From: Zizania palustris | Lineage: Eukaryota > Streptophyta > Magnoliopsida > Poales > Poaceae | Reading direction: 5' to 3' | DNA: 64,000 nucleotides | NCBI GenBank assembly: GCA_019279435.1 | Contig: JAAALK010000082.1 | Location: forward strand, 24,461,034-24,525,033 | Shown here: piece after piece, positions 1 to 10,717 of the stretch | How the letters are laid out: each line of letters begins with the position of its first letter | How positions within the stretch are numbered: position 1 is the first letter of the stretch | Made by a program: the position numbers and the translations under genes | Notes under the pieces: generated by a model | Told to the model about the DNA's origin: nothing | The model's database searches: none | What the model saw: only the letters and a program-made list of their open reading frames with translations

Positions 1-344
1 TGAAATGCTAGTGATTATTGGATATTTTTCTAGCACTTGATGATATGCCTATCTAGTCTGTGAACTTTATTAATCTACCTTGTGTGCGTTATACTGTTGT
101 CTTTTTAATTAGGACATCAGTTTGTTTTTGAAAGCTACATTATTTTCAATGCTTGTGATCTCTCAATTGTCTCATCATTTAATATTTGACAAGAGAGTGA
201 TAGCACTTGATTTTGTTGTGTTTGTACATTTGCTTCCGCATGTTCATTTAGAGGTGTGTTGGGTGTTTAGAAAAGGCCATCAATTCGAAAGAATTTATTG
301 AGGCGCCTATTCACCCCCTTCTAGTCGCCCGTTTCGGTTCTACA
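1..344 (+). repeat. 5' LTR of element A, 3' end only
   Basis: The last ~344 bp of the LTR end in ctaca directly before the primer site. The segment aligns with the end of the right LTR, including the shared words aggcgcctattcaccccc and the closing ctaca. It is the U5 side; the promoter side is outside the window. Confidence 0.85.
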
Positions 345-347
345 ATT

Positions 348-360
348 GCTATCAGAGTGG
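348..360 (+). promoter_or_regulatory. Primer binding site of element A (degenerate)
   Basis: gctatcagagtgg follows the LTR end by three bases. The usual copia site complementary to initiator Met tRNA is tggtatcagagc, so the site is recognisable with a few changes. Confidence 0.7.
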
Positions 361-408
361 GTTAAGATCACTAGTTGACCTTAACCGGTTCTGTGATCCT
401 TTGGCGAC

Positions 409-2706
409 ATGGACAGAGTGACTAAAATTGCGTTGATTGATGGGACGGATTTTGCGTACTGGAAGCTGCGCATGGAGGCTTATCACCAAAGCCAAGTAGG
501 TGAAATTTGTGAGATTGTGGACTCACAATACTCTATCCCTGAGACTCGCATCACTCAGGCTGAGAAAGATCAGTATAGTGCTAATTGCAAAGCTAGAAAT
601 ATATTGTTCATTGTCCTGAGTAGAAATGAGTTCGATAGGGTGCAGCACCTTCAGACTTCTAGGGAGATTTTGTTCACACACATTGTGTTTCATGAGAGCA
701 CAACTCAGATCAAGGCTAGGCGCCAAAGCACTTACAACCAACAGTATCAAATGTTTGTGCAAAGCCCTGGTGAATTTATTGATGCCATGTTTTCCCATTT
801 TGATTTCATCGTGAGTAATCTTCGTTCCAAGGGTGTGCTTGCTTATTTTGATCATGAGAGGGCTATCAAGCTTCTCTATGCTCTTGATCGTAGCATATGG
901 GAGGTAAAGATATCTAGCATTGAGGAATCCACAAGTTACGACACGTTAACTTGTGATGAACTCTTTAGCAAGCTTAAGTCCACTGAGATTGCCAAGGCAT
1001 CTCGCCAAGGACTTCAAAACTCTTTGCCACCATCCATGGCACTGTTTTCTAATTCTGGCAGTGGCACCTCATCTGGAGGTATTGCATTGGGTTCTTCTGG
1101 ATCTTGTGTCTTTATTGGGGGCTTTGCCTTGTCTTCTCTGGTCTCTGTCACAAAAGAGAAGGTGGACACTCTGGATGATGAGGAGCTTGCTCTCATTGTC
1201 AAGAAGTTCACCCAGATCTATAATGATAGACGAGATCAGAGGAGAGGAGGCTCTCGGGGGTGTTTTGAGTGTGGGGATACATCGCATATTAAAGCTAACT
1301 GCCCTAAACTCAAAAAGAAAGATGAGAATGAGCACAGGTATCAGAAGAGGGACAAAAAGACTTATTTCAAGAAGAATCGCGATAAGCTTGCCAAGAGAGC
1401 AGCCAAGGCTACTTCTAGAGCTTTCATGGCTGCATTGAGCGACATCGACACTTCTTCAAGTGAAGAGTCAAGCTCTGATGAGGATGAACGACAAAAGGAG
1501 GAGTAGAAGGTAAAGGACTTCACCGACCTTTGCATCAAGGCCAATAGCATCCACAATGGCGTTGAGCTAGACTCATCTGAGGTATATCTATCGCGCGACC
1601 AGTTTTTAGTCAAAAATAATGAATTGAATGATGCTTTGATTAGTCGGGAGAGATTACTTAAACAAGCTGCTAAAGAAAGGAAAGAACTTACACTTAGGCT
1701 TGATTTTGTATCAACTGAACTTGCCATGCTTAGGTATAAGTCCGACGATGTTGAATGTGAGCCTTGTTTGGTGGTTATGAGTGAGCTTGCCGAGCTACGT
1801 ATTGTTCATGCTCAAACTATCGATGAGCTTGAGAGTGCACAAAAACAGCTCATTTTGGTGGAGTCTAGACCTATTTCTTCTGATGCTTGTTCAAATTGGC
1901 CTTTATTGATTAATAGCATTAATTTGAGAGACAAGCGTGTTAAGGAGTTAGATGCTAGATTAGAGAGTGCTGAGTGTTCTAAGGATGTGCAACCTACTTT
2001 TCCCACCTACATCACCCTTAAGGACCAACTCAGTTTTGCTAGAGGGCACTTATTTCTGTGGTAAACAAATGCATTAAGGGAAAGGGAAGGATGGATTTGC
2101 TCTTAGCCAAGACCAAGATGTGTGCTGACAGGGCAGGGTTGGCTCTAGGGTTGGGTTTTGAGAGAACCTCTCCAGACATTGAGAGCAAGACAGTATTTAA
2201 TTCACCCACTACCCTAGACGAAGAGAGAGCTCAGTTAGACACTCCACAGAAAGCCAAGAAACCCATCCAACCTATCAAGAAAACACCACTTCCACAAAAG
2301 AAAGCTCCTCAGCATAAACCAAGAGAGTCTGTGAGGATTTCTCCAAAGACACATGCACCTACCCCAAAAAGATTTTTCATTGCTCATATGCCAGAGGGTG
2401 GGACAATTGGTTGGTTTTTGTTTTCATCGCATGAAGGATGAGCGACATTCTTGGGAGATGGGGACATGGGACATGTATCAGTCACCTATTGGTATACATG
2501 AGCCTATTTCTCATTCTCGTTCTTGCTTTCTTGAGGATCCTCATGCTCACATGAGAGGATTTGCCCATCGTGGGATACACCATGATTCATATGGTGCTAG
2601 ACCACATGTTAGTGGTTTTGGTCCTCGACAGGTAGGGAGATCTCGTCATTTTTATGACTCCCGCCATTTAGGTAGATCTCGCACTTTTCATCATGATTCA
2701 TATCCT
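409..2706 (+). pseudogene. gag: gag of element A (nucleocapsid precursor, broken)
   Basis: Gag would form the virus-like particle that packages element RNA. An open frame of 365 codons runs 409-1506 and ends in TAG. The same frame continues with a coiled-coil stretch to about 2062, and a frameshift moves the rest to another frame. Seen in order: an N-terminal capsid-like region rich in Trp/Tyr, an intact CCHC zinc knuckle (C-X2-C-X4-H-X4-C, near 1260-1300), a basic stretch, an acidic Ser/Glu/Asp patch, a long heptad-rich coil (about 1620-2040), a Lys/Pro-rich linker, and a decayed second knuckle near 2390. The start ATG at 409 lies about 50 bp after the primer site and matches that of element C. 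The same-frame stop and the frameshift make it non-functional. Confidence 0.8.
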
Positions 2707-2823
2707 GTGCGTAGACAGTCTACTACTGCTTTGCCTGCAGCTTGAGTTTCTCAGTGCTGGATACCACGATAGTTTTTCACTCACCCTAGCACTGAGCACT
2801 CGAGATTTTCTCTTTTTGTGTAG
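2707..2823 (+). other. gag-pol spacer of element A (117 nt, intron-like or stop-containing)
   Basis: The segment starts GTGCGT, ends in a pyrimidine-rich run plus gtgtag, and has three stops in the gag frame. Removing it joins gag to the protease exon in frame. Its length is a multiple of three, so frame alone does not prove splicing. Element C has a spacer of identical length with the same ends (19558-19674). The alternative is a gag terminator with pol in the same frame behind it. Confidence 0.5.
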
Positions 2824-5800
2824 GCGACAGACGGAGACCTGGAGAACAAGTGGATCATGGATTATGGTTATTCATGCCAAATGATCGAGAAGACATCATG
2901 GTTCTCTAGCCTCATCTCGACTCAACGACATGAATACATCACCTTTGGCAACAATCGGAGGAGCAGTGTGATTGGCAAAGGTATGATTATAATTAATGAA
3001 AATTTCATTCTCAAAGATGTCGCTTTGGTTGAGGATTTGGGATACAATTTGCTTTCTGTATCTTAGTTGCCTTATGAGGGCTTGGAAGTGCGTTTCAGAC
3101 GCGATACTTCACAAGTTCTCGATTCTTCTAGCGCTTTGGTTACTAACATTTCAAAAATAGGGAGAGACTTTGGAGCTGATTTTTTTGAGTCATTTGGTTC
3201 TTCTCATTGTATTATTACTGGACCATCTTCTGAGCTCTAGATGCGGTATAGGAGACTAGGGCATATGAGCTTTGACTTGCTTGCTCGATTGAGTGCCCTA
3301 GGTCTGATCCGAGGGTTGCCCAAGCTCAATTTTGAGAAGAATCTTGTTTGTGCTCCTTGTCGACATGGAAAGATGGTCACCGCTTCTCATTCACCAATCA
3401 ATGTGGTGATGACAGAAAAACCCGGAGAACTTCTCCATATGGACATTGTAGGTCCTTGTCGGGTTAGTTCCTTGGGTGGAAAATGGTATGTCCTTGTCGT
3501 GGTGGATGACTATTCCCGCTATTCTTGGGTCTACTTTCTTGCAAGCAAGGATGAAATGTTTTCACACTTTCGGAGCTTAGCCTTGAGACTATTCACTAAA
3601 CTCCCTGGTGCATTGAACGCAATCAGAAGTGATAATGGCACCGAGTTCAAGAATTGTTTTTTGTTGACTTTTGCCTTGAGCACGGCATTGAACACCAAAT
3701 TTCTGCTCTGCGGGTTCCTCAACAGAATGGAGTTTTTGAGAGAAAGAACCGCACTCTGGTGGAGATGGCTAGGATGATGATCGATGAGCATAGGCCTCCT
3801 AGAAGGTTTTGGGTTGAGGCCATAAACACTGCTTGTTACATCTCCAACCGGATTTTTTTGCACTCCCTTTTGAATTTGACTTCATATGAGCTGCGTTTTG
3901 GGAGAAAGCCCAGGGTTACTCATCTTTGAGTATTTGGTTGTCGGTGCTTTATCCTAAAACATGGAAATTTGGACAAATTTAAGTCGCATTATTCAGATGA
4001 GATCTTTTTGGGTTATTCCACCCATGGTCATTCATATCGTGTGTTTAATCTTGAGACTAACACTGTCATCGAGTCATGTGATGTGACTTTTGATGAATCA
4101 AACCTGTGTGTTAGTTCTTCTTTTTAGCTTGCTAGTGAAAAGGATATGAGTGAGACCATATTTGAAGAAGAAGATCCTGAAGAATATGAAGGCCTTGATG
4201 ATGATTCTCTACTTCCCTCGACATCAACCCTAGAAGAAGACCCTGCATCCACTACTTCAACAAGAGGTCTCGAAGCATCTGCTTCTACTTCGGTCATCTT
4301 CGACCACACTCCGGCAAGTGTTGAGGGGGAGGCTACATCTCATCAAGAAGCTCCGCAACACATTCAGAAGATGCATCCTCCAGAGCAGATCATCGGTGAG
4401 CTAAATAAAAGGGTAACTTGATCTCATGTTCACTTTATTGATTCTGCATTTGTTGCCTCCTTTGAGCCCTTAGATGTTACTCATGCTTTATCTGATTCAA
4501 GTTGGATTAATGCCATGCATGAGGAGTTAGAAAACTTTGATAGAAACCAAGTCTGGGTTCTTGTAGTTCCACCCCCTAACATTCATATCATTGGCACAAA
4601 ATTGATTTTCAAAAACAAACAGGGGGAGGATGGGTATGTTGTGAGAAACAAGGCTAGGCTTGTTGCTCATGGTTACTCTCAAGTCGAGGGGGTTGATTTT
4701 GGAGAGACCTTTGCTCCAGTAGCTCGACTTGAGGCCATTAGGATTTTGCTTGCTTTTGCATCTTCTCGTGGTTTCAAGCTTTATCAAATGTATGTTAAAA
4801 TTTCTTTTCTTAATGGTTTCATATGAGAGGATGTTTATGTTAGACAACCCCCAGGCTTTGAACATCCCAAGTATCCCCATAGAGTTTTAAAACTTTTCAA
4901 AGCTTTGTATGGGCTCAAGCAAGCTCCTAGGGCCTGGTATGACCGACTTAGTAACTTTTTAGTTGAGCATGGGTGCAAAATGGGCTCTGTTGATAAAACC
5001 CTGTTTACTCTTAAGCATGGCAAAGATTTCCTCCTTGTTTATATTTATGTTGATGACATTATTTTTGGTGGCTCTTCTCATACACTTGTGGCCGAGTTTG
5101 CTGATTCTATGAGCAGGGAATTCGAGATGTCAATGATCGGCGAGCTGACCTTCTTCCTTGGTCTGCAAATCAAGCAAATAAAACAAGGTACATTCGTGCA
5201 TCAGACGAAGTACATCAATGACCTGCTGAAGTGTTTTGACATGAGCGATGCGAAGCCACTTGCCACTCCGATGGATACCTCAGTAGCGCTTGATCCGAAT
5301 GAAGATGGAGAAGAGGTGGATCAGAAGGAGTTCCAGAGCATGATCAGCTCCCTCCTCTACTTGACGGCTACGAGGCCAGACATACACTTCGTAGTATGTC
5401 TGTGGGCTCGTTTTTAGGCTTCTCCAAGAGCGTCACATCGTCAAGCGGTAAAACATATACTGAGGTACCTAAAACACACTCTTGAATTTGGCATTTTGTA
5501 TTCTACATCATCATCTTTATGTCTTCGAGGTTTTTCCGTTGGTTATTTTGCTGGATGTAGAATTGATAGGAAAAGTATCTCTGGTACTTGTCATTTTCTG
5601 GGTTCCTCTCTTGTTTGTTGGTATTCTCGCAAACAGTCTAGCATTGCGCAGTCTACAGCCGTGGCTGAGTATGTAGCTGCTGCTAGCTATTGCTCACATA
5701 TTTTATGGATGGTCTCTACTTTGCAGGATTTTGGGTTGGATTTTAAGTGTGTTCAACTTTTCTGTGACAACAATAGTGCCATTAGCTTAGCCAACAACCC

Positions 5801-5999
5801 AGTTCAACATTCTAGAACCAAACACATTGATGTGTGTTATCACTTTTTGAGAGATCACAATGAGAAGGGTGATATTGAATTGAGATATGTTGATACCCAG
5901 AACCGGTTTGCAGACATTTTTACCAACCCTCTCGATGCTTCTCGAGTTGCATTTTTGAGAGGAGAGCTTGGTATTGGTCATCCCTATGGCATCTTGTGA
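2824..5999 (+). pseudogene. pol: pol of element A: protease, integrase, reverse transcriptase, RNase H (broken)
   Basis: Copia-order polyprotein. The protease region at about 2850-2900 has lost its active-site triad: D-Y-G stands where J has D-S-G. The pre-integrase and integrase core lie at 3241-3929 and retain the S-D-N-G and V-E/F-E-R-K-N motifs, with a frameshift near 3655. The RT begins near 4515. Its first catalytic Asp (Q-M-D-V-K in J) is Tyr at 4791-4793, while Y-V-D-D-I-I-F-G-G remains near 5050. RNase H runs about 5420-5999 with K-H-I-D-V near the end, and the last stop is TGA at 5997. Additional stops occur at 3064, 3238, 3927, 4126, 4419, 4824 and 5415. Two catalytic losses plus many stops mean no active enzyme could be made. 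Confidence 0.88.
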
Positions 6000-7043
6000 G
6001 GGGGAGTTGTGTGTCATTGCATAAGTTTCTGTTATATGATTATCTGCTTTTACTTGTACTTGCATGATTATGCCTTTAGTCTGGTAACTTGCATGACTTT
6101 TATTTCTAAAAATTAAAACATGGTCACTCCTTAGTCTGGTAACTAGCATGAGTAGGCTTATTGTTTTCGCTATCTTTTACATGTCTGATAGCTAAGTCTT
6201 TTACATTTTGATGCAAAATGTAACTTGAACATTTAAATGCTTTCATTGAAATCTTGTAATGAAAATTGATAAAAATCATGAAATTGATATCCATGTCTTT
6301 TGTGCTGACATTGAAAAGACCCAAGTGGGTTTGCTTTGTTGCACTGCATTGTTCTAGACTGCTTACCATAGCACTTTGGTATAAACTAGGACATTGTAGT
6401 GTATGCCATGACTAATGCTTTAAGCTTCTGATGGTCTTTGCTTGACCTAGGCTTGGCTTAGTCAGTTAGCATAAGGTTGACATGCAAATAACCCCTTGCA
6501 TTAAAATCAAAAGAAATAGGATATAAAAAAACTTAAAAATAATGAATAATTACAAGTTTGCTGAAGCTTCATGTTATTTGACTATGCATGTCTGGGAAGT
6601 ATTTGCTAGCTTTTGCATTCCATGCTTTACTTTGTATAGTATGCTAGTCTGAGTGGTGATGCTTTTATTTGCTAAAATCTAAAAATGCTTGCTCTTGATT
6701 TCATTGGATATGATTCATATGAGCTTATCATGTAGTATTTTTAGAAAATATTCAAGGCAAATGCTTGTTTTATACTGTAATTGTTCCTAATCATGTTTCA
6801 GAAGCTTGCATATACACTCACCCTCGTACTTCTTTCTGCATCATTTTTATCACCTTGATGTTCGCATTGTCAAAGGGGGAGAAATAGTGTCTTGCTTTTG
6901 TCGAAGGGGAGGATCATTTGTCAAGGGGGATAATTTTTAAATCAAATGACATGTTTTGCTCTTTTCTGAGTTTTTATGGTCACTTGTGCGCTGAACTTCA
7001 ACTTTCATCAATGTTTCTTTTGGGAGTTGTCAATGCACTCATC
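6000..7043 (+). other. Non-coding 3' region of element A between pol and polypurine tract
   Basis: No credible ORF and no recognisable envelope-like gene. Positions 6311-6497 form a block closely similar to 50770-50957 in element I and to reverse-complement blocks in C and J, although flanking parts diverge. Just before the LTR the sequence turns G-rich (several ggggga runs at 6870-7050). The block is seen directly; any cis-acting role is inference. Confidence 0.7.
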
Positions 7044-7054
7044 GAGGGGGAGAT
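7044..7054 (+). promoter_or_regulatory. Polypurine tract of element A
   Basis: gagggggagat lies immediately before the LTR start tgagaaacc. The same purine run precedes the LTRs of C, H, I and J. It would prime plus-strand DNA synthesis. Confidence 0.8.
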
Positions 7055-7708
7055 TGAGAAACCAAGTGGGGTTTGCACTGTGGTTTTATCTTTGTGATGA
7101 GTGATTGACAAGTTTACCTGTTTCATGGTCTGGACATGTGTTTACTGTTTGGGGTTCACTGATGGGATCAATGTGCATCTTGCTTGGATATTCGTGTTTT
7201 GTTTGTCTCATATTGTGCATGGTAGAGATGTGAGTCAACTGTCAACGGCGGGTGATCGGGGTCAAGCGGGGAGCTTGATGCCAGACGATCAAGGATGCCG
7301 GGTGAAGTTGAGGAAGAACTCAAGCGTACACGTGGAGATAGAGCAAGACATGGACGGACGGATGATTGGGACAATGTGTTGACCAAGTCAGCGAAAGGGA
7401 GGCAGTGCAAGTGACAAGGCGGCTCTTGGGATCGAGAGTGGGAGAGACTTGCTGGCGGTCGAGTTCGTGGATTGGTGACACGTGTCGGCGATCCTATGCA
7501 TTTTGTCGGTTTCGACTCAAAACCGTCTGATTAAGATCCAAGCGTCCTAAAGCAGAGCCGTAGTCGCTACGAAAGCTTCAAATCAAGACAAACTACCTTT
7601 AGATTGGATTTTACATTTTTATCCCTATGGGCCTTTGAGTCTGTAAAATAGAGTCCATATTAAATTAAACCCTAGGGGCAAAGTAGTCTTTTTACTTTTC
7701 CATGTAGG

Positions 7709-7718
7709 CTATAAAAAG
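7709..7718 (+). promoter_or_regulatory. TATA box of element A LTR
   Basis: ctataaaaag is followed by agggtttggcacccatttt, which parallels the TATA-proximal sequence of element I (agggtt..cacccattctg). Confidence 0.6.
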
Positions 7719-8636
7719 CCCCCCATCCCTCTAGGGTTTGGCACCCATTTTCAGAAATACATTTCCCTATTCAAAACTTTGGGTCACTTTTTTCTGGTTT
7801 TCCCTTCTTCCTAGTGGAAGCGCCGCCACTGACCAGACTTCTAAGTCCTACACTTTGAGCTCATGCAAGTTTTATTTCTATCATTGGAAGAAATATTCAC
7901 CTACATTGATTTTGCTCGCCAAGCTCTGCACGGCTTCTCAGTTTGCATCACGAGGGAGTCACGCACAAAAAAATTAATTAATTCTTTTTCTTTGTTTCTT
8001 GTTTTGCGTGTTGTGTGCAAATTGGTTCCCTGACTTATGTACGTGCTCATTGAAGCTTCCGAGAAGTGCACTGCACTGTGCGTGAGCTTGTGTTTCACAC
8101 GAGTATAAGTTTTGGGATTCCTGGTGTTGCGTGCGGGGAAGCAGCAGGCCGAGAGAGCGAGGTAGCGTGATGCACATAAGATGCTCGATGTTTTGTCTGC
8201 ACTGCACAGGATAAACAGTAATCACTTCCTCGTTTTGTAGGATTCAAATTGAAATATGTAAAATTTGAACTACAAGCGGCTAAAATAATGAAACAAAATT
8301 TATAGAACAATCATATACATGTTTTGGAGTCCATTTTTAGTTCTTATCCACTAAATTGAAAGAAATTTTAAAAAATCTAGGTTGCGACACTCAATCAACA
8401 ACATGGAGCTTAATAATTTTTTAATTATAAAAAATCAAATGAAGTCTGAAAAGGATGATACTTGTCATAGTGTTATGATATGATACTTAGATAATGTGAT
8501 AAAAATTTAAAAATATTTCGAGAATGTTTTCATGAAAAATGTTAAGAAATCATAGATTCTCCACTAACGAATTAGGGTTTATAGATGGAATGAGTATGGT
8601 TTTAGAGCAAATTGATGGTTATAGTTTTTTACTTCT

Positions 8637-8790
8637 TCATGAAGGCTTTAAAAGACCATGTAATCCTCTAGAGTTTCGTACCCATTTTGAAAAACAATTT
8701 ACCAATTCATAAATTTTGGATCACTTTTCACCTTATTTTTCCTCTAGCATATTTCTTCTATGAGTTGAAATTGCCACCGCCATTTCTCCT
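8637..8790 (+). repeat. Second, diverged copy of the TATA-proximal LTR segment inside LTR A
   Basis: Shared words with 7701-7850 are catg-aggct-taaaag, cctctag-g-ttt, cacccatttt, ttttgg-tcacttttt and gccaccgcc. The copies are about 0.93 kb apart. It may be an internal LTR duplication or a fragment of a related LTR. Confidence 0.55.
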
Positions 8791-9656
8791 TCCTTCGGCA
8801 CAGAGTCCTACTCGGTGGTTTTTCTGAGCAGAGTACTTAGCCGGACCGGCTAGTTTTCTTGACGGGATCCGTGCCCGATTTTTTCCTGGGTAGAAGCCTT
8901 CGGCTTCCAGCTGTCGCTCGCGCATAGGCGCGACTGTTGGCACCGGAGAAGCCGCTCGTCAGGAGGCGCCCAGTGCGAGCACAGTAGATGGCGCGCAGCG
9001 CAGGAGCTATCTACGTCAGCTGGTTTTTCCTCGTGGCGCGTGCAACTAGGCCCAAGGACGCTCAGGAAGCAAACCTAAGGCTAATTGCTTCAGCCCGCCA
9101 AGTACAAACGTTGATTTTCTTGAACCATGGTTTGTACTCGGATCAAGAAAACTTGATTAACTCCATTTTCTGTCGCCGTAGTTTATCCCCAAGTCGCCAA
9201 AGCTTTTCTCTGGAAGTTTTGGCACGTGATCCTCTGCTTCAAGTTCAAAGCCCCAATACTATGTACTGCTCTTGATTTATATTTTCACCTTGTTGTGATG
9301 AATTGCGTGTGATCAATTGATATTTTTCTTTGCACTTGATGGTTTGCCTGTTTAGTTTGTAAATGATTATTAATCTGCTTGGTGTGTTTTGTATGGGTGT
9401 CTTTTCACTCAAGACATCGGTTGGTCTTTGGAAGCCTAGATTATTTTCAGTGATTATGATCTTTCAGACTGTCGCATTATCTAATATCTAATAGGAAAGT
9501 GTTATTACTAGCTTTGTCTCGGTTTTTGCTGGGCTAATTCATTTGCTTCCGTTTGTTCTTTTAGAGGTGTATTGGGTGTTTAGAAAAGACCATCAATTTG
9601 AAAGAATTTGTTGAGGCGCCTATTCACCCCCTATAGTCGCCTGTTTCAGTCCTACA

Positions 9657-9930
9657 TGATACCACATCAATGCACACGAGGATGCCACATGTCAACCATG
9701 AAATCGCACACGTGTCCGATGAATACGCTGGCTAAAACAGTTCAGTGACAAGGGCTAAATCGTCATGTTTGTAACCTTATCTGTAATGAAATAAGTTGAA
9801 TCGTCACAGTGCAACAAATGTGATGCGCCATAAGTGACGACCATAATTTCGTCATTAGTTAGTCATTGATATATGCCACTGACGATATTGGCATTTACTA
9901 TGCAAAAGTGAATCATCTTAGATGTGGCTT
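9657..9930. other. Unassigned non-coding DNA next to element A
   Basis: No ORF. CGTCA/TGACG words occur at least five times in about 150 bp (9750-9890), as in subterminal repeats of some DNA transposons. No terminal inverted repeat was found, so no family is named. Confidence 0.3.
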
Positions 9931-9998
9931 TTTCTTGTACTGCACCCTGCTCGGATATAATCCAACCGAGCAGTTAGATACAACGCTCGGACAATCTC

Positions 9999-10098
9999 GA
10001 TAAACATCTAGACACCTGTGAGTGCTGGTAGGAGCTTCTCGCCACTCGTTTGATAAACATCTAGACTCCTGTGAGTGCTGGCGAGGAGCTCATCCAAG
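9999..10098 (+). repeat. 53-bp direct tandem duplication
   Basis: gataaacatctagac-cctgtgagtgctgg begins at 9999 and again at 10052 with few differences. Confidence 0.75.
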
Positions 10099-10224
10099 TC
10101 AGCAAATTGAGCCACCACATGATGATGAAGCTCTACAAAGCAAAGTATGTTTTCAAAACGTATATTGACATAATTCACTAGAAAGGAAGAATCTTGTGAA
10201 AGAAGTTCATACTTTTGTACTCAC

Positions 10225-10640
10225 CGAGCCATTTCTAAGCAGATGCTTCTGACTCGGTCAGTTGCTTCTTCGTCATCTCCAACTCAGCCAAAGCCGCATT
10301 CCTTTCGGCTATGGCTTTGTCAACCGACTGGTGCGCCTGATTGGCAGCCGTCTCAAGAAGCTCTCTAGATGCCAATAGTTCTACAAAGACAAAGGCAATC
10401 TATGCTCAGTACCTCATCGACAAAATACTAAAGAAGTAGAAAAATTGCCAAAGGATTGGAATTCATGCTATTCGCGAAGAACATTGTTCTCCTTCTCCAA
10501 CCACCACAACTCGCCATCCTTCGTGCTCAACTCGATGTTCTTGAGATCCAGTTGTTCTCCTAGACGCCGGCCAAGTACTATACAGATGCTTGGGTCAGCT
10601 CACACGATGAGGTACACGCATATTTTGTAGGAAAACTCAC
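10225..10640 (-). pseudogene. 3' exons of the antisense gene of element D (coiled coil)
   Basis: Minus-strand exon 10380-10225 encodes an Ala/Glu/Leu-rich heptad pattern predicted to coil. It is preceded by the acceptor tttgtctttgtag and followed by a good donor (gtgagtac, starting at 10224). Another coiled segment lies near 10470-10575, entered by the acceptor tctgtatag. A donor gtgagttt starts at 10640. The same C-terminal coil is present in the antisense genes of F and G. Stops occur, so it is decayed. Confidence 0.5.
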
Positions 10641-10717
10641 TAGAATCCTCTGGCTATAAGGCCGGAATGCATCCAAGCACTCAACCATGTTCCCTGACCG
10701 TCGTTGGGCAATGGGAG

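Larger units (their letters stand above)
1..9656 (+). mobile_element. Element A: Ty1/copia LTR retrotransposon (SIRE/Maximus-like), left end outside window
   Basis: The order is partial 5' LTR (1-344), degenerate tRNA-Met primer site, gag, protease/integrase/RT/RNase H, a 1-kb non-coding region, polypurine tract and a 2.6-kb 3' LTR (7055-9656). Positions 1-344 resemble 9284-9656, which identifies the two LTRs. Integrase lying before RT is the copia gene order. The long gag with a coiled coil and two zinc knuckles, together with long LTRs, fits the SIRE/Maximus lineage; this lineage call is inference. Many stops and frameshifts make it defective. The target duplication cannot be checked because the left end is missing. 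Confidence 0.9.
7055..9656 (+). repeat. 3' LTR of element A (about 2.6 kb)
   Basis: Starts tgagaaacc after the polypurine tract and ends cctaca, giving TG...CA ends. A TATA box (ctataaaaag) lies at 7709-7718. U3 carries an inverted repeat at 7505-7527 and the palindrome cgtag-N3-ctacg at 7559-7571; both recur in element I. The stretch 8640-8790 repeats the TATA-proximal region at about 7701-7830, and 8100-8570 is AT-rich and unlike the other LTRs. The LTR therefore looks composite. Confidence 0.8.
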
